Positions 39,053 through 46,910 of a stretch of DNA of 53,550 nt are shown piece after piece (position 1 is the first letter of the stretch; the number at the start of each line of letters is the position of its first letter). The notes beneath the pieces are model-generated. The model was not told the DNA's origin, did no database searches, and worked only from the letters and a program-made list of their open reading frames with translations. The stretch is from Bradyrhizobiaceae bacterium (GTDB lineage Bacteria > Pseudomonadota > Alphaproteobacteria > Rhizobiales > Aestuariivirgaceae). The position numbers and the translations under genes are program-made. The stretch spans positions 1 through 53,550 of the forward strand of contig CANJMQ010000019.1 of the NCBI GenBank assembly GCA_947475225.1, read 5' to 3'.

Positions 39053-39304
39053 ATGACGAAGACCCCTGCCAAGCCAGACCAGCAGCTTCTCCACCTCGTC
39101 TTCGGGGGCGAGCTCGACGACGTGAAGTCGGTCTCCTTCAAGGACCTCCACAAGCTCGACGTGGTGGGCTTCTATCCCAACTACGCCGAGGCCCATCAGG
39201 CCTGGCTGGGCAAGGCGCGCGAAACGCTGGACAACGCCCAGATGCGCTATTTCATCGTCCACCTGCATCGCCTGCTCGACCCCTCGACGCAGAAGGCGGA
39301 CTGA
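39053..39304 (+). CDS. DUF4170 family protein
   Basis: A small protein of 83 residues, common in Hyphomicrobiales. The whole sequence matches the family pattern: QQLLHLVFGGELDDVKSVSFKDLHKLDVVGFYPNYAEAHQAWLGKARETLDNAQMRYFIVHLHRLLDP. No membrane segment or catalytic motif. It usually lies next to a CysQ-like gene and lipid A or LPS genes, as partly here; function unknown. Sixteen bases after the CysQ-like gene. Confidence 0.9.
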   Translation: MTKTPAKPDQQLLHLVFGGELDDVKSVSFKDLHKLDVVGFYPNYAEAHQAWLGKARETLDNAQMRYFIVHLHRLLDPSTQKAD

Positions 39305-39332
39305 GCGGCCAGGCCGGCGGCGGTTGGCGCTC

Positions 39333-40235
39333 ATGACCCGTTCCGGCAATCTCCGCGCCATCCTTGCGATGGTGGTTTCGATGGGCTCCTTCGTGGCCTC
39401 CGACAGCTGCATGAAGCTGGCGCTGCCGCATGCCCCGCTGTTCGAGCTGATGCTGATGCGCGGGCTGGTTTCCCTGGCCGTCTGCCTCGGCCTCATCCTG
39501 GCGATGGGCCAGCAGTCCAGCATCCACCGCATGTTCGACAAGTGGCTGGTGGCGCGTGGCGTGCTGGAGACCGTGGCCAACCTGAGCTTCATCTTCGCGC
39601 TTGGCTTCATCGCCATCGCCGACCTGACCGCCATCGTCCAGACCTGCCCACTCTTCGTGCTGCTCGGCGCCTGGGCCTTCCGCGGCGAACGGCTCGGCGG
39701 CCAGCGCCTTTTCCTCATCCTGCTCGGCATTGCCGGTGCGATGCTGGTGGCCCAGCCCGGCACCGGGGCGGTGTCGCCGCTGGCCAGCCTCGCCTTCCTC
39801 ACTGCCATCGCGTCTGCCGTGCGTGACCTGCTCACCCCCAACGTCCCGCGCGGCATGCCGCCGCTGGTGGCGGCATTGACGGTGATCGTGGTCCTCACCC
39901 TCACCGGCCTCCTTGGGATGCTGACACTGGAAACCCCGATCGTGCCGGGCAGCCGCGAAATCCTGCTGATGGTGGTGTCGGGCACCATGGCGGTGTCGGG
40001 CCACCTGCTGCTCTACCTCACCTACCGGATGGGCGAGGCGCGGACGGTCGCCCCCTTCATGTACACGCTCACCATCTGGGCGGTGCTCTCGGGCCTTGCC
40101 GTCTTCGGCGAGATCCCCAACAGGCTTGCCATCGCCGGCATGGTGCTGGTGGCGCTGGCCGGCCTCGCCATCATCTGGCTCGATGGCCGGCAGCGGAAGC
40201 AGGAAGCGCGACTGGCGATGGAAGCCTCACCCTGA
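39333..40235 (+). CDS. DMT-superfamily (EamA) transporter
   Basis: A 300-residue membrane protein with about ten hydrophobic helices in two EamA-like halves: MVVSMGSFVASDSCMKLALPHAPLFELMLMRGLVSLAVCLGLILAM, then FIFALGFIAIADLTAIVQTCPLFVLLGAWAFRGERLGGQRLFLILLGIAGAMLVAQPG, and in the second half HLLLYLTYRMGEARTVAPFMYTLTIWAVLSGLAVFGEIPN. Substrate unknown. ATG at 39333 is used; a TTG three codons earlier is also open. It converges on ribF. Confidence 0.88.
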   Translation: MTRSGNLRAILAMVVSMGSFVASDSCMKLALPHAPLFELMLMRGLVSLAVCLGLILAMGQQSSIHRMFDKWLVARGVLETVANLSFIFALGFIAIADLTAIVQTCPLFVLLGAWAFRGERLGGQRLFLILLGIAGAMLVAQPGTGAVSPLASLAFLTAIASAVRDLLTPNVPRGMPPLVAALTVIVVLTLTGLLGMLTLETPIVPGSREILLMVVSGTMAVSGHLLLYLTYRMGEARTVAPFMYTLTIWAVLSGLAVFGEIPNRLAIAGMVLVALAGLAIIWLDGRQRKQEARLAMEASP

Positions 40236-40251
40236 AGGCGAGGCGGCGGCC

Positions 40252-41259
40252 CTAGATCATCCCCTCGGCCTGCAGCCTGCCCAGCGGCAGCGCCGCGACA
40301 GGATCATCCGCCTGCACAGCCTCGAGCCGCGTCATCGCCGCCGCACAGTCGGCCTTCATCTGCGTCACCAGTTCGTCGATGGAGGCGAAGCGCTTGTCGG
40401 GCCGGATCAGGTCGATGAACTCCACGAACAATTGCCGGCCATAGAGATCGCCATCGAAGCCGATGAGATAGACTTCAAGGAAGGTGCGCCCCGTGTCGAA
40501 GGTCGGCCGGTCGCCGAAATATCCCGCACCGGACCACACCTCCGCACCCGGCGTGAGCGCATCACGCACCCGCACCGCATAGATGCCGCGGAACGGGTCA
40601 GCACCCTTTTCCAGCACGATGTTGAGCGTGGGGAAGCCGATGGTGCGGCCGCGCTGGTCGCCCCTCACCACCTCGCCAAGCACCGTCCAGTGATAGCCGA
40701 GGTCGCGCGCCGCCGCCGTCACATGACCGTGGCGCAGCGCCTGGCGGATGTTGCTCGAGGAGAAGGGCGAATGCTGGTCACCCTCGTCCGTCACCTGGTC
40801 CACGATGGTGACGCCGAAGCCGAACTTGGCGCCAAGCTCCGTCATGGTGGCGGGGCTGCCCTTGCGGCCCTTGCCGAAATGGAAGTCATAGCCCATCACC
40901 ACGTGGCGCACGCCCATTCGCTCGACGAGATGCAGGCGCACGAAATCCTCGGGTGACAAGTCCGAGAGCGCCTTGTCGAAATCCAGCACGGCAGTGAAGG
41001 CAGCACCCAGCGCTCCGACGAGCCTCGCCTTCAGCGCTTGCGGCGTGAGCCGGAACACCGGCTCGTCCGGGCGGAAGAAGCTTCTGGGGTGCGGCTCGAA
41101 GCTCATCACGCCCCAAGGGCAACCGAGACGCGCGCCCTCTTCCGCCGCGACCGCCAGCAGCGTCTGGTGGCCGCGATGCACGCCATCGAAATTGCCGATG
41201 GCGACGACGCCGCCCCGGCAGGTTTCAGGAACGGGTGCGAGGCCCGCGATCAGTTGCAT
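40252..41259 (-). CDS. ribF: bifunctional riboflavin kinase / FAD synthetase
   Basis: Makes FMN and FAD from riboflavin; 335 residues. The N-terminal FAD synthetase (nucleotidyltransferase) part has GVVAIGNFDGVHRGHQTLL and VMSFEPHPRSFF, followed by GYDFHFGKGRKG. The C-terminal riboflavin kinase part has GEVVRGDQRGRTIGFPTLNI, GIYAVRV, GYFGDRPTF and LEVYLIGFDGDLYGRQLFVEFIDLIRPDKRF. Thirteen bases after the HAD gene on the same strand. Confidence 0.96.
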   Translation of the reverse strand: MQLIAGLAPVPETCRGGVVAIGNFDGVHRGHQTLLAVAAEEGARLGCPWGVMSFEPHPRSFFRPDEPVFRLTPQALKARLVGALGAAFTAVLDFDKALSDLSPEDFVRLHLVERMGVRHVVMGYDFHFGKGRKGSPATMTELGAKFGFGVTIVDQVTDEGDQHSPFSSSNIRQALRHGHVTAAARDLGYHWTVLGEVVRGDQRGRTIGFPTLNIVLEKGADPFRGIYAVRVRDALTPGAEVWSGAGYFGDRPTFDTGRTFLEVYLIGFDGDLYGRQLFVEFIDLIRPDKRFASIDELVTQMKADCAAAMTRLEAVQADDPVAALPLGRLQAEGMI

Positions 41260-41271
41260 TCCGGTTCCTTA

Positions 41272-42102
41272 TCACGTCCATGACAGGTCGTGGACGGTTG
41301 CCACGATGCGGGCGTGCGGCACGGCCCGCAGCACTTCTGCCTCGGCCACGTGCAGCCCCTCGCTCGCATCGGTCACCCCTTCTGCAACAAGCAGGGCATC
41401 AAGGCCATAGTCGGCAGCGCCGCGGATATCGGTCTCCGGCCCGTCGCCGATCGCCAGGATGTCCGGCCGGTCGATGTCGCGCCCGGTGATGCGCCGGGCC
41501 TCGGCCATGGCGAGATCATAGATCGGGGCGAAGGGCTTGCCCGCCATCAGCACCTCGCCACCGCGCGCGGCATAGATCTCGGCCAGCTTGCCCGCGCAAT
41601 AGAGGATGCGGTCACCCTTCTTCACGATCGTGTCCGGGTTGGCGCAGATCATGGTGAGGCCGCGCCGCTTCATGTCCTCGAGCAGTGGCTCATAGTCCTC
41701 GAGCCTGTCGTTGAGGTCGTCGAACAAACCGGTGCACAGCACCGCCTGCGCATCATCGAGACCAACGCGCGAAACACCCGTGCCGTCATAGATCGAATGG
41801 TCGCGGGCGGCACCCACGTGATAGACGCCTTCGCCGCCATGCAGCCGCATCAGAACCTGCGTCACGTCGCCGGAGGTGACGATGCCGTCATGGCTTGCGG
41901 GATCAACGCCGATCTCGCGCAGCTGCGTCTCGACGCCCAGATTGCTGCGCGGCGAATTGGTGACGAGGATGACCGTGCCGCCTTTCGCGCGGTGGCGCTT
42001 CAACGCCGCGACGGTGATGGGAAACGGCGCCACGCCATTGTGAACGACACCCCAGATGTCGCAGAACCACACGGCATAGGCGTCGGAAAATCGCTGCATC
42101 AT
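41272..42102 (-). CDS. TIGR01459-type HAD phosphatase
   Basis: A 276-residue HAD-IIA phosphatase related to NagD and 4-nitrophenylphosphatase. Motif I is AVWFCDIWGVVHNGVAPF (first Asp as nucleophile), motif II is VILVTNSPRSN, a C2 cap sits in the middle, and motifs III/IV are MAGKPFAPIYDLA and ILAIGDGPETDIRGAADYGLDALLV. The DIWGV version of motif I is the mark of this subfamily, normally next to ribF as here. The start is ATG at 42102 or 42099; neither has a clear ribosome site, and upstream reinitiation is possible. Confidence 0.9.
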   Translation of the reverse strand: MMQRFSDAYAVWFCDIWGVVHNGVAPFPITVAALKRHRAKGGTVILVTNSPRSNLGVETQLREIGVDPASHDGIVTSGDVTQVLMRLHGGEGVYHVGAARDHSIYDGTGVSRVGLDDAQAVLCTGLFDDLNDRLEDYEPLLEDMKRRGLTMICANPDTIVKKGDRILYCAGKLAEIYAARGGEVLMAGKPFAPIYDLAMAEARRITGRDIDRPDILAIGDGPETDIRGAADYGLDALLVAEGVTDASEGLHVAEAEVLRAVPHARIVATVHDLSWT

Positions 42103-42113
42103 CGGTGAGTGCG

Positions 42114-43298
42114 TCAGGCGACGTTGGCTTGGCGCGCGGCCGCTCTGGCAATGCCGGCCTCGGGGCGCACCTTGCGCGGCGGCGCGAAGAACGGGCCATG
42201 ACCGAAGCGCGCCACGCGGCTCACCGCACTTGCCTGCTGCGGCGTCTTCACATCGCCCACGATCAGCTGCATCTTCAGCGCCCGCGCCTGTTTGGAGAAG
42301 TCGTTCCACGCGGCATTGGGGCCGGAGCCCGCATCCACCGCATGCGGCGGGAAGGACAGGAAGCGCACGCCCAGTTGCCGGAGCGACGCAAGGTCGAGAC
42401 CGCCGAGATAGACGTCGCGCAGCGCCAGCGTGGCGCCGGCACGCGCCAGCCGCGCCAGGTTCTCTATTCCCGCCGCATCGAGCTTACCCAAGTCCTGCTG
42501 TGCGAATTCGAAGACCATGCCTTCGGCCACGTCGCCATCACGCTGCAGCAGCGCCAGCAGGCGGCTCGCCTCTTCCTGCGACCCGAGCGTGGCGCGGCCC
42601 ACCGGCACGAAGACGCGCAAGCCCGGATTGCGGTTGCGCAGGCGGCGCAGCACCGGCGCCACCATGCGCACCACGCGCAGGTCAAGCGCGGCGCGCATGC
42701 CACCCTGATCGGCCTTCTGCATGAGATCGTCATGACCAATCATCTTGCCGCGGCCATCGGCAAGGTTGACCAGTGCGCGGTAATGGCTGGTGGAACCCGA
42801 TGCCAGTTCCACCACCGGCTCCAAAAGCAGCGTCAGTTCCTCGCGGCCGGCGGCCTTGCCAGCCTTCGGTTCGGGCGCGCTGGCAACGGGTGACTCGGCA
42901 CCCGGTCCATATTGCCGCCAGTGCGGCTGCGCGGCGACATAGTCATGGAGTTCGCGTCGCAGCTTGTGCACGTCGGCCACCACGGCGCCGAGCTGGGCGG
43001 TTGTCACGGTATCGTCATTGCGCTGCTCGACACTGGCCAGCCGTGCCAGCAGGTCATCGGTCTTGCCGGCCAGCCCGCCCAGTGAATCCTGCTGGGCCCA
43101 CAGCCACGCGTCATGACGCGACAGCTTCACCACGGCCACGGTGACGGCGATGAGCATGCAGCAGGCGAGCAGCAGGATGGCACCCGCCACCGCCAGCATC
43201 TGCGGGCCGGCGGACACGACGAGATAGGCCGCGATGCCAATCGCAGCCAGCGGAAAGGCGGTGAGCCCCAGCATCACCGGTGCCATGTGCCGTGACAT
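42114..43298 (-). CDS. membrane protein with degenerate EAL domain
   Basis: A 394-residue protein. Two N-terminal membrane helices (VMLGLTAFPLAAIGIAAYLVVSA and MLAVAGAILLLACCMLIAVTVAVVKL) precede a short coiled-coil-like linker and a C-terminal domain (about 155-390) with the shape of an EAL domain: LLLEPVVELASGSTSHYRALVNL, VPVGRATL, GMVFEFAQQDL, LALRDVYLGGLDLASLRQLGVRFLSF and FGHGPFFAPPRKV. The EAL triad and the metal-binding Glu/Asp residues are replaced, so catalysis is unlikely; it may bind c-di-GMP or a protein. ATG at 43298 has GAGGCAGA upstream. Twelve bases ahead of the HAD gene. Confidence 0.78.
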   Translation of the reverse strand: MSRHMAPVMLGLTAFPLAAIGIAAYLVVSAGPQMLAVAGAILLLACCMLIAVTVAVVKLSRHDAWLWAQQDSLGGLAGKTDDLLARLASVEQRNDDTVTTAQLGAVVADVHKLRRELHDYVAAQPHWRQYGPGAESPVASAPEPKAGKAAGREELTLLLEPVVELASGSTSHYRALVNLADGRGKMIGHDDLMQKADQGGMRAALDLRVVRMVAPVLRRLRNRNPGLRVFVPVGRATLGSQEEASRLLALLQRDGDVAEGMVFEFAQQDLGKLDAAGIENLARLARAGATLALRDVYLGGLDLASLRQLGVRFLSFPPHAVDAGSGPNAAWNDFSKQARALKMQLIVGDVKTPQQASAVSRVARFGHGPFFAPPRKVRPEAGIARAAARQANVA

Positions 43299-43424
43299 TC
43301 TGCCTCGACCCTCTAACCCATTACTTACCCCTGCCCCGCTCGATTCTTGGTTCGCGCCGGGCAACTGCTTATGGAATCGCATGAATCGGCCTTTCCGGGA
43401 AGCCCCGTTTTCCCCCGCCCACGG

Positions 43425-43455
43425 AAAAAGGCCGGAGGTTCGCCCCTCCGGCCTT
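43425..43455 (-). terminator. intrinsic terminator after the aminotransferase gene
   Basis: On the minus strand an 11-base-pair stem AAGGCCGGAGG / CCTCCGGCCTT (43445-43455 with 43428-43438, six-base loop) runs into a T-rich stretch (TTTTT, 43425-43429). It starts 24 bases past the aminotransferase stop and separates it from the EAL-like gene. Confidence 0.88.
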
Positions 43456-43478
43456 CGCAACTGCAAAGAACGGCGCGA

Positions 43479-44837
43479 TCAGGCCACGGAGGCCAGCACC
43501 TTCGGCAGCTTGTCTGAGAAGATCTCGTCGATCTGGTTCTCGTTGATGATCAGCGGCGGCGAGAGCGCAATCGTATCCGCCGTGATGCGGACCAGCAGGC
43601 CCACATCATGGAACCCGTTCTCCATGGCCTTGTAGGCGCGAAGTCCCGGCGAGCCCTCGATGGGTTTCAGGTCGATGGCGGCGACAAGCCCGATGGTGCG
43701 GATGTCCTCGACCAGCGGATGGCCCTGGAGCGTGAAGGCGGCATCGGCCCACACGTTCTCGAGCCTCTTGGCGTTCTCGAACAGCTTCTCGTCACGATAG
43801 AGGTCCATGGTGGCGACACCGGCAGCGGCGGCCATCGGGTGGCCGGTGTAGGTGTAGCCATGGAACAGCTCGATCACATGGTCAGCGCCGTTCATGAACT
43901 TGTCGTAGATGCCCTGGCGCACCATGCAGCCGCCCATCGGAACGGTGCCGGATGTGACACCCTTGGCAAAGGTCAGGATGTCCGGCGTGACGCCGAAGCG
44001 TTCCGCCGCGAAGGCATGGCCCAAGCGCCCGAAGCCGGTGATGACCTCGTCAAAAATCAGCAGGATGCCGTGCTTGGTGCAGATCTCGCGCAGGCGCTTC
44101 AGGTAGCCCTTGGGTGGCGGCAGCACGCCCGTGGAGCCTGCCATCGGCTCGACGATGACGGCGGCGATGGTCGAGGCATCATGCAGCGCGACCAGACGCT
44201 CGAGTTCGTCGGCGAGGTGCGCGCCCCACTCCGGCTCGCCGCGGGTGAAGGCCTGTTCCTTGCGATTGTAGGTGTGCGGCAGGTGGTCAACACCGGCCAG
44301 CATGGCGCCAAACCACTTGCGGTTGGCGACCATGCCACCCACCGAAATACCGCCGAAGTTCACGCCATGATAGCCGCGTTCGCGGCCGATCAGGCGGGTG
44401 CGGCTCGCCTCGCCGTTGGCACGGTGATAGGCCAGCGCGATCTTCAGCGCGGTGTCGGCAGCTTCCGAACCCGAGTTGCAGAAGAAGGCATAGTTCAGGT
44501 CGCCCGGCGCCATGGTGGCGAGGCGGGCGGCGAGTTCGAACACCTTGGGGTGGCCGAACTGGAATGTCGGCGCGAAGTCGAGCTCGGCGGCCGACTTCTG
44601 GATGGCTTCGACGATGGGCCCACGGCAGTGGCCGGCGTTGGAGCACCACAACCCGGCAGAGCCGTCGAGGATCGGGCGGCCGGTCATGTCATAGTAGTGC
44701 ATGTCCTTGGCGCGGGCGATCATGCGCGGGCGCTTCTTGAAGGCGCGGTTGGGCGTAAAGCCCATCCAGAACGGTTCAAGATTGTTGGGCGAGGGTTCCC
44801 AGCTGGTGGCGCCAGCCATGTTCACGGGCTTGTTCAT
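43479..44837 (-). CDS. omega-amino acid:pyruvate aminotransferase (class III)
   Basis: PLP enzyme of 452 residues, very close in pattern to beta-alanine:pyruvate aminotransferase (BauA/OapT) of Pseudomonas: NLEPFWMGFTPNRAFKKRPRMIARAKDMHYYD, ILDGSAGLWCSNAGHCRGPIVEAI, FAPTFQFGHPKVFELAARLA, FFCNSGSEAADTALKIALAYHR, LIFDEVITGFGRLGHAFAAERFGV and the PLP lysine in ILTFAKGVTSGTVPMGG (near residue 288). Likely amino donors are beta-alanine, omega-amino acids or primary amines. GGAGGAG lies upstream of the ATG. The adjacent TetR and polyamine-type importer suggest it catabolises an imported amine. A leader of over 200 nt carries a palindromic repeat. Confidence 0.9.
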   Translation of the reverse strand: MNKPVNMAGATSWEPSPNNLEPFWMGFTPNRAFKKRPRMIARAKDMHYYDMTGRPILDGSAGLWCSNAGHCRGPIVEAIQKSAAELDFAPTFQFGHPKVFELAARLATMAPGDLNYAFFCNSGSEAADTALKIALAYHRANGEASRTRLIGRERGYHGVNFGGISVGGMVANRKWFGAMLAGVDHLPHTYNRKEQAFTRGEPEWGAHLADELERLVALHDASTIAAVIVEPMAGSTGVLPPPKGYLKRLREICTKHGILLIFDEVITGFGRLGHAFAAERFGVTPDILTFAKGVTSGTVPMGGCMVRQGIYDKFMNGADHVIELFHGYTYTGHPMAAAAGVATMDLYRDEKLFENAKRLENVWADAAFTLQGHPLVEDIRTIGLVAAIDLKPIEGSPGLRAYKAMENGFHDVGLLVRITADTIALSPPLIINENQIDEIFSDKLPKVLASVA

Positions 44838-44967
44838 CGGTCAAATCTCCTCCGGGTGATGGTCGGTGATAGCAGAAACGCGGTCCTCATGGAAATGCAC
44901 CAGCTTTGCCCGTTGCTAGGGCCAGAGGGTGACAAAAATGATCGTCGCCCCGAGGCCCCAAAGATAT

Positions 44968-45050
44968 CCGTCATCCCGGCGAAAGCCGGGACCCAGCCTT
45001 TCACGGGGTTACCGCCCGAAGCGGGGCCCCGGCTTTCGCCGGGGTGACGG
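44968..45050. repeat. palindromic intergenic repeat, copy 2
   Basis: Left arm starts CCGTCATCCCGGCGAAAGCC (44968) and the right arm (45023-45050) ends CTTTCGCCGGGGTGACGG, giving a long imperfect hairpin with the same arm sequence as the copy at 7751-7834. Spacing and loop differ. It lies in the probable 5' leader of the aminotransferase gene, between its candidate promoter and its start codon. Confidence 0.85.
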
Positions 45051-45081
45051 TACGTTGGGACCCAATTATCGAGAATAATCT

Positions 45082-45138
45082 CTTGTACCCCAGGGAGCGC
45101 GCGCTGTCAAGGATTAAATTCCAAAAATTGGAATTTAA
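45082..45138 (-). promoter_or_regulatory. candidate promoter and palindromic operator of the aminotransferase gene
   Basis: On the minus strand TTGACA (45105-45110) and TACAAG (45082-45087) are 17 bases apart. Immediately upstream is a perfect inverted repeat TTAAATTCCAA-AAA-TTGGAATTTAA (45114-45138, 11-base arms) that also covers the tetR stop codon. The 12-mer ATTTTTGGAATT inside it recurs on the other side of tetR at 45781-45792. This has the form of a TetR-family operator; binding is inferred. Confidence 0.6.
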
Positions 45139-45764
45139 ACTTTCGCACCCACAATCCGGAATTCCGTCAGGACGGCATCGTGCTGGCGGCGGAGGTGGTT
45201 GCGAAGCTCGGCAAGGGTCATGTCCGCGTCCTTCACGAAAACCATGAAGTTCATGTTCGTATTGTTGAAAATCACCTCGCCCAGGCTCCCGGCATCAGCC
45301 GCGCGGCTCAGCAGCCCCAGCTCTTGCAGCTTTTCCAGCAACTGGCAGGTCTGGCGGGCCAGCGCCACGTCAAGGGCGGCATAGGTCTCGCCGAAGGGGC
45401 TCGTCGGTTGCGTGGTGGAAATCGCCATGGCCTGCCGCCACATCTCCTTCGAGAGGTAGTGCAGCGAATGCTCCACATAACCGCCGATCAGCGCGTCGAC
45501 GGCGGCCTCCGCACTGGGCGGCGGCGCGGCGATCACCTGCTCGCCCAGCCTCAGCACCTCCTCCACCTCGAGCGAGACGATGGCCACCAGCAGGTCGCCC
45601 TTGTTGCGGTAGTAATTGTAGATGGTCCCGATCGCCACCTCGGCCGCCGCCGCGATCGCCTCCATCTTCACCGTCTCGTAGCCCTGCTCCTGGAACAACC
45701 GCGTCGCCGCCTCGATGATGCGGTCATGGCGGATGGCTTTCTGTCGCTCGCGGAGGCCTGACAT
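45135..45764 (-). CDS. TetR/AcrR family transcriptional regulator
   Basis: A 209-residue regulator. The N-terminal HTH is typical: RHDRIIEAATRLFQEQGYETVKMEAIAAAAEVAIGTIYNYYRNKGDLLVAIV. The helical C-terminal ligand-binding half (about 70-205) has no family-specific motif I recognise. It is placed between the aminotransferase (same strand, downstream) and the divergent ABC importer operon. Repeats shared by both flanks suggest that it represses both and itself. The stop lies within the palindrome at 45114-45138. Confidence 0.92.
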   Translation of the reverse strand: MSGLRERQKAIRHDRIIEAATRLFQEQGYETVKMEAIAAAAEVAIGTIYNYYRNKGDLLVAIVSLEVEEVLRLGEQVIAAPPPSAEAAVDALIGGYVEHSLHYLSKEMWRQAMAISTTQPTSPFGETYAALDVALARQTCQLLEKLQELGLLSRAADAGSLGEVIFNNTNMNFMVFVKDADMTLAELRNHLRRQHDAVLTEFRIVGAKV

Positions 45765-45780
45765 TCAGTCAGTCTGCCTG

Positions 45781-45820
45781 ATTTTTGGAATTGACTCAAC
45801 TTTGTAATTGGTTCAACTTT
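45781..45820 (+). promoter_or_regulatory. candidate operator/promoter region of the ABC importer operon
   Basis: This 81-base gap between tetR and the importer begins with ATTTTTGGAATT (45781-45792), identical to the 12-mer in the palindrome on the far side of tetR. It runs into TTGACT (45791-45796), a good -35; a matching -10 is not clear. A 15-base direct repeat follows with a 17-base period: AATTGACTCAACTTT (45789-45803) and AATTGGTTCAACTTT (45806-45820), 13 of 15 identical. The region also serves the tetR start at 45764. Confidence 0.5.
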
Positions 45821-45845
45821 TCTCAATACAGGGAGAAACGCCAAA

Positions 45846-46910
45846 ATGACCAACCGTCTCACGCGCCGTCTCTTCGGCGCTTCCGTCGCTGCCTTGGCCC
45901 TCATCGGTTCTTACGCCGCCGCCTCCGCCGCGGATCTGAACGCGCTGGTCTGGTGCGATCATTCCGATCCGAACCTGCTGAAGCCCTTCGAGGACGCCAC
46001 CGGCATCAAGGTGAACGTCAAGGAGTTCGAGGGCACGGGTGCGGGCCTTGCCATCGTCGACCAGTCCCAGCCCGGCGACTGGGACGTGATGGTGATCGAC
46101 ACGGTGGACGTCCGCCGCGGCGTCGACCGCGGGCTGTTCGAGCCGCTGCCGGAGGACAAGCTGCCCATGGCCGACATTTTCCCCGAGGTGCTGATGAACC
46201 AGCACGCCGTGGTGGACGGCAAGCGCTACGGGGTCACCGAGAAGTTCGGCTACAACACCATCGGCTTCAACAAGTCGAAGGTCGATGCCGCCGACATGGA
46301 CACGCTCGGCGTGCTGACCAACGACAAGTACAAGGGCCGGATCGCCATCTATGACTATTACCTGCCGGTGATGGGCCTTGCCGCCATGGCGATCGGCAAG
46401 AAGACCTCGGAACTGACCGAGGCCGATCTCCCCGCCATCAAGGAGGTCCTGCAGAAGATGAAGGCCAATGCCAAGGCGGTGACCGACGTGGTCGCCAGCC
46501 AGACGGCCCTCGCCACCGGCGAGGCCGACATCCTGATCGGCGGCGGCGAATGGGTGACGGCCGGCATCGCCAAGGAAAATCCGGACCTCGACTTCTCGAT
46601 CCCCAAGGAGGGTGCCGTCCTCTGGTCGCAGTCGCTCGCCATGTTCAAGGACTCGAAGAACAAGGACAACGCGCTGAAGTTCATCCAGTACGTGATGAGC
46701 CCCGAGGGCCAGGCGCGGCTTGCCACCTCGTCGTGCTACTGGGGCATGCCGGCAAACAAGCAGGCCACCCTCACCGCCGACCAGAAGAAGATCCTGCGCT
46801 TTGACGAGCAGGCCGACTTCCTGAAGCGCGCCCAGGAATACCCGGCACCCTCGGAAGACCTCGACAAGAAGATGCAGGACCTCTGGACCGCCATGATCCA
46901 GGGGCAGTGA
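45846..46910 (+). CDS. ABC transporter substrate-binding protein, polyamine (PotD/PotF) type
   Basis: A 354-residue periplasmic binding protein. Signal peptide: RRLFGASVAALALIGSYAAASAAD. The body follows the spermidine/putrescine-binding family: LNALVWCDHSDPNLLKPFEDATGIKVNVKEFEGTG, DWDVMVIDTVDVRRGVDRGLFEPL, VTEKFGYNTIGFNKSKV, LIGGGEWVTAGIAKENPDLDFSIPKEGAVLWSQSLAM and NALKFIQYVMSPEGQARLATSS. The ligand is not readable; a cationic amine or omega-amino acid fits the neighbours. GGGAGA lies before the ATG. Its stop overlaps the permease GTG. Confidence 0.92.
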   Translation: MTNRLTRRLFGASVAALALIGSYAAASAADLNALVWCDHSDPNLLKPFEDATGIKVNVKEFEGTGAGLAIVDQSQPGDWDVMVIDTVDVRRGVDRGLFEPLPEDKLPMADIFPEVLMNQHAVVDGKRYGVTEKFGYNTIGFNKSKVDAADMDTLGVLTNDKYKGRIAIYDYYLPVMGLAAMAIGKKTSELTEADLPAIKEVLQKMKANAKAVTDVVASQTALATGEADILIGGGEWVTAGIAKENPDLDFSIPKEGAVLWSQSLAMFKDSKNKDNALKFIQYVMSPEGQARLATSSCYWGMPANKQATLTADQKKILRFDEQADFLKRAQEYPAPSEDLDKKMQDLWTAMIQGQ

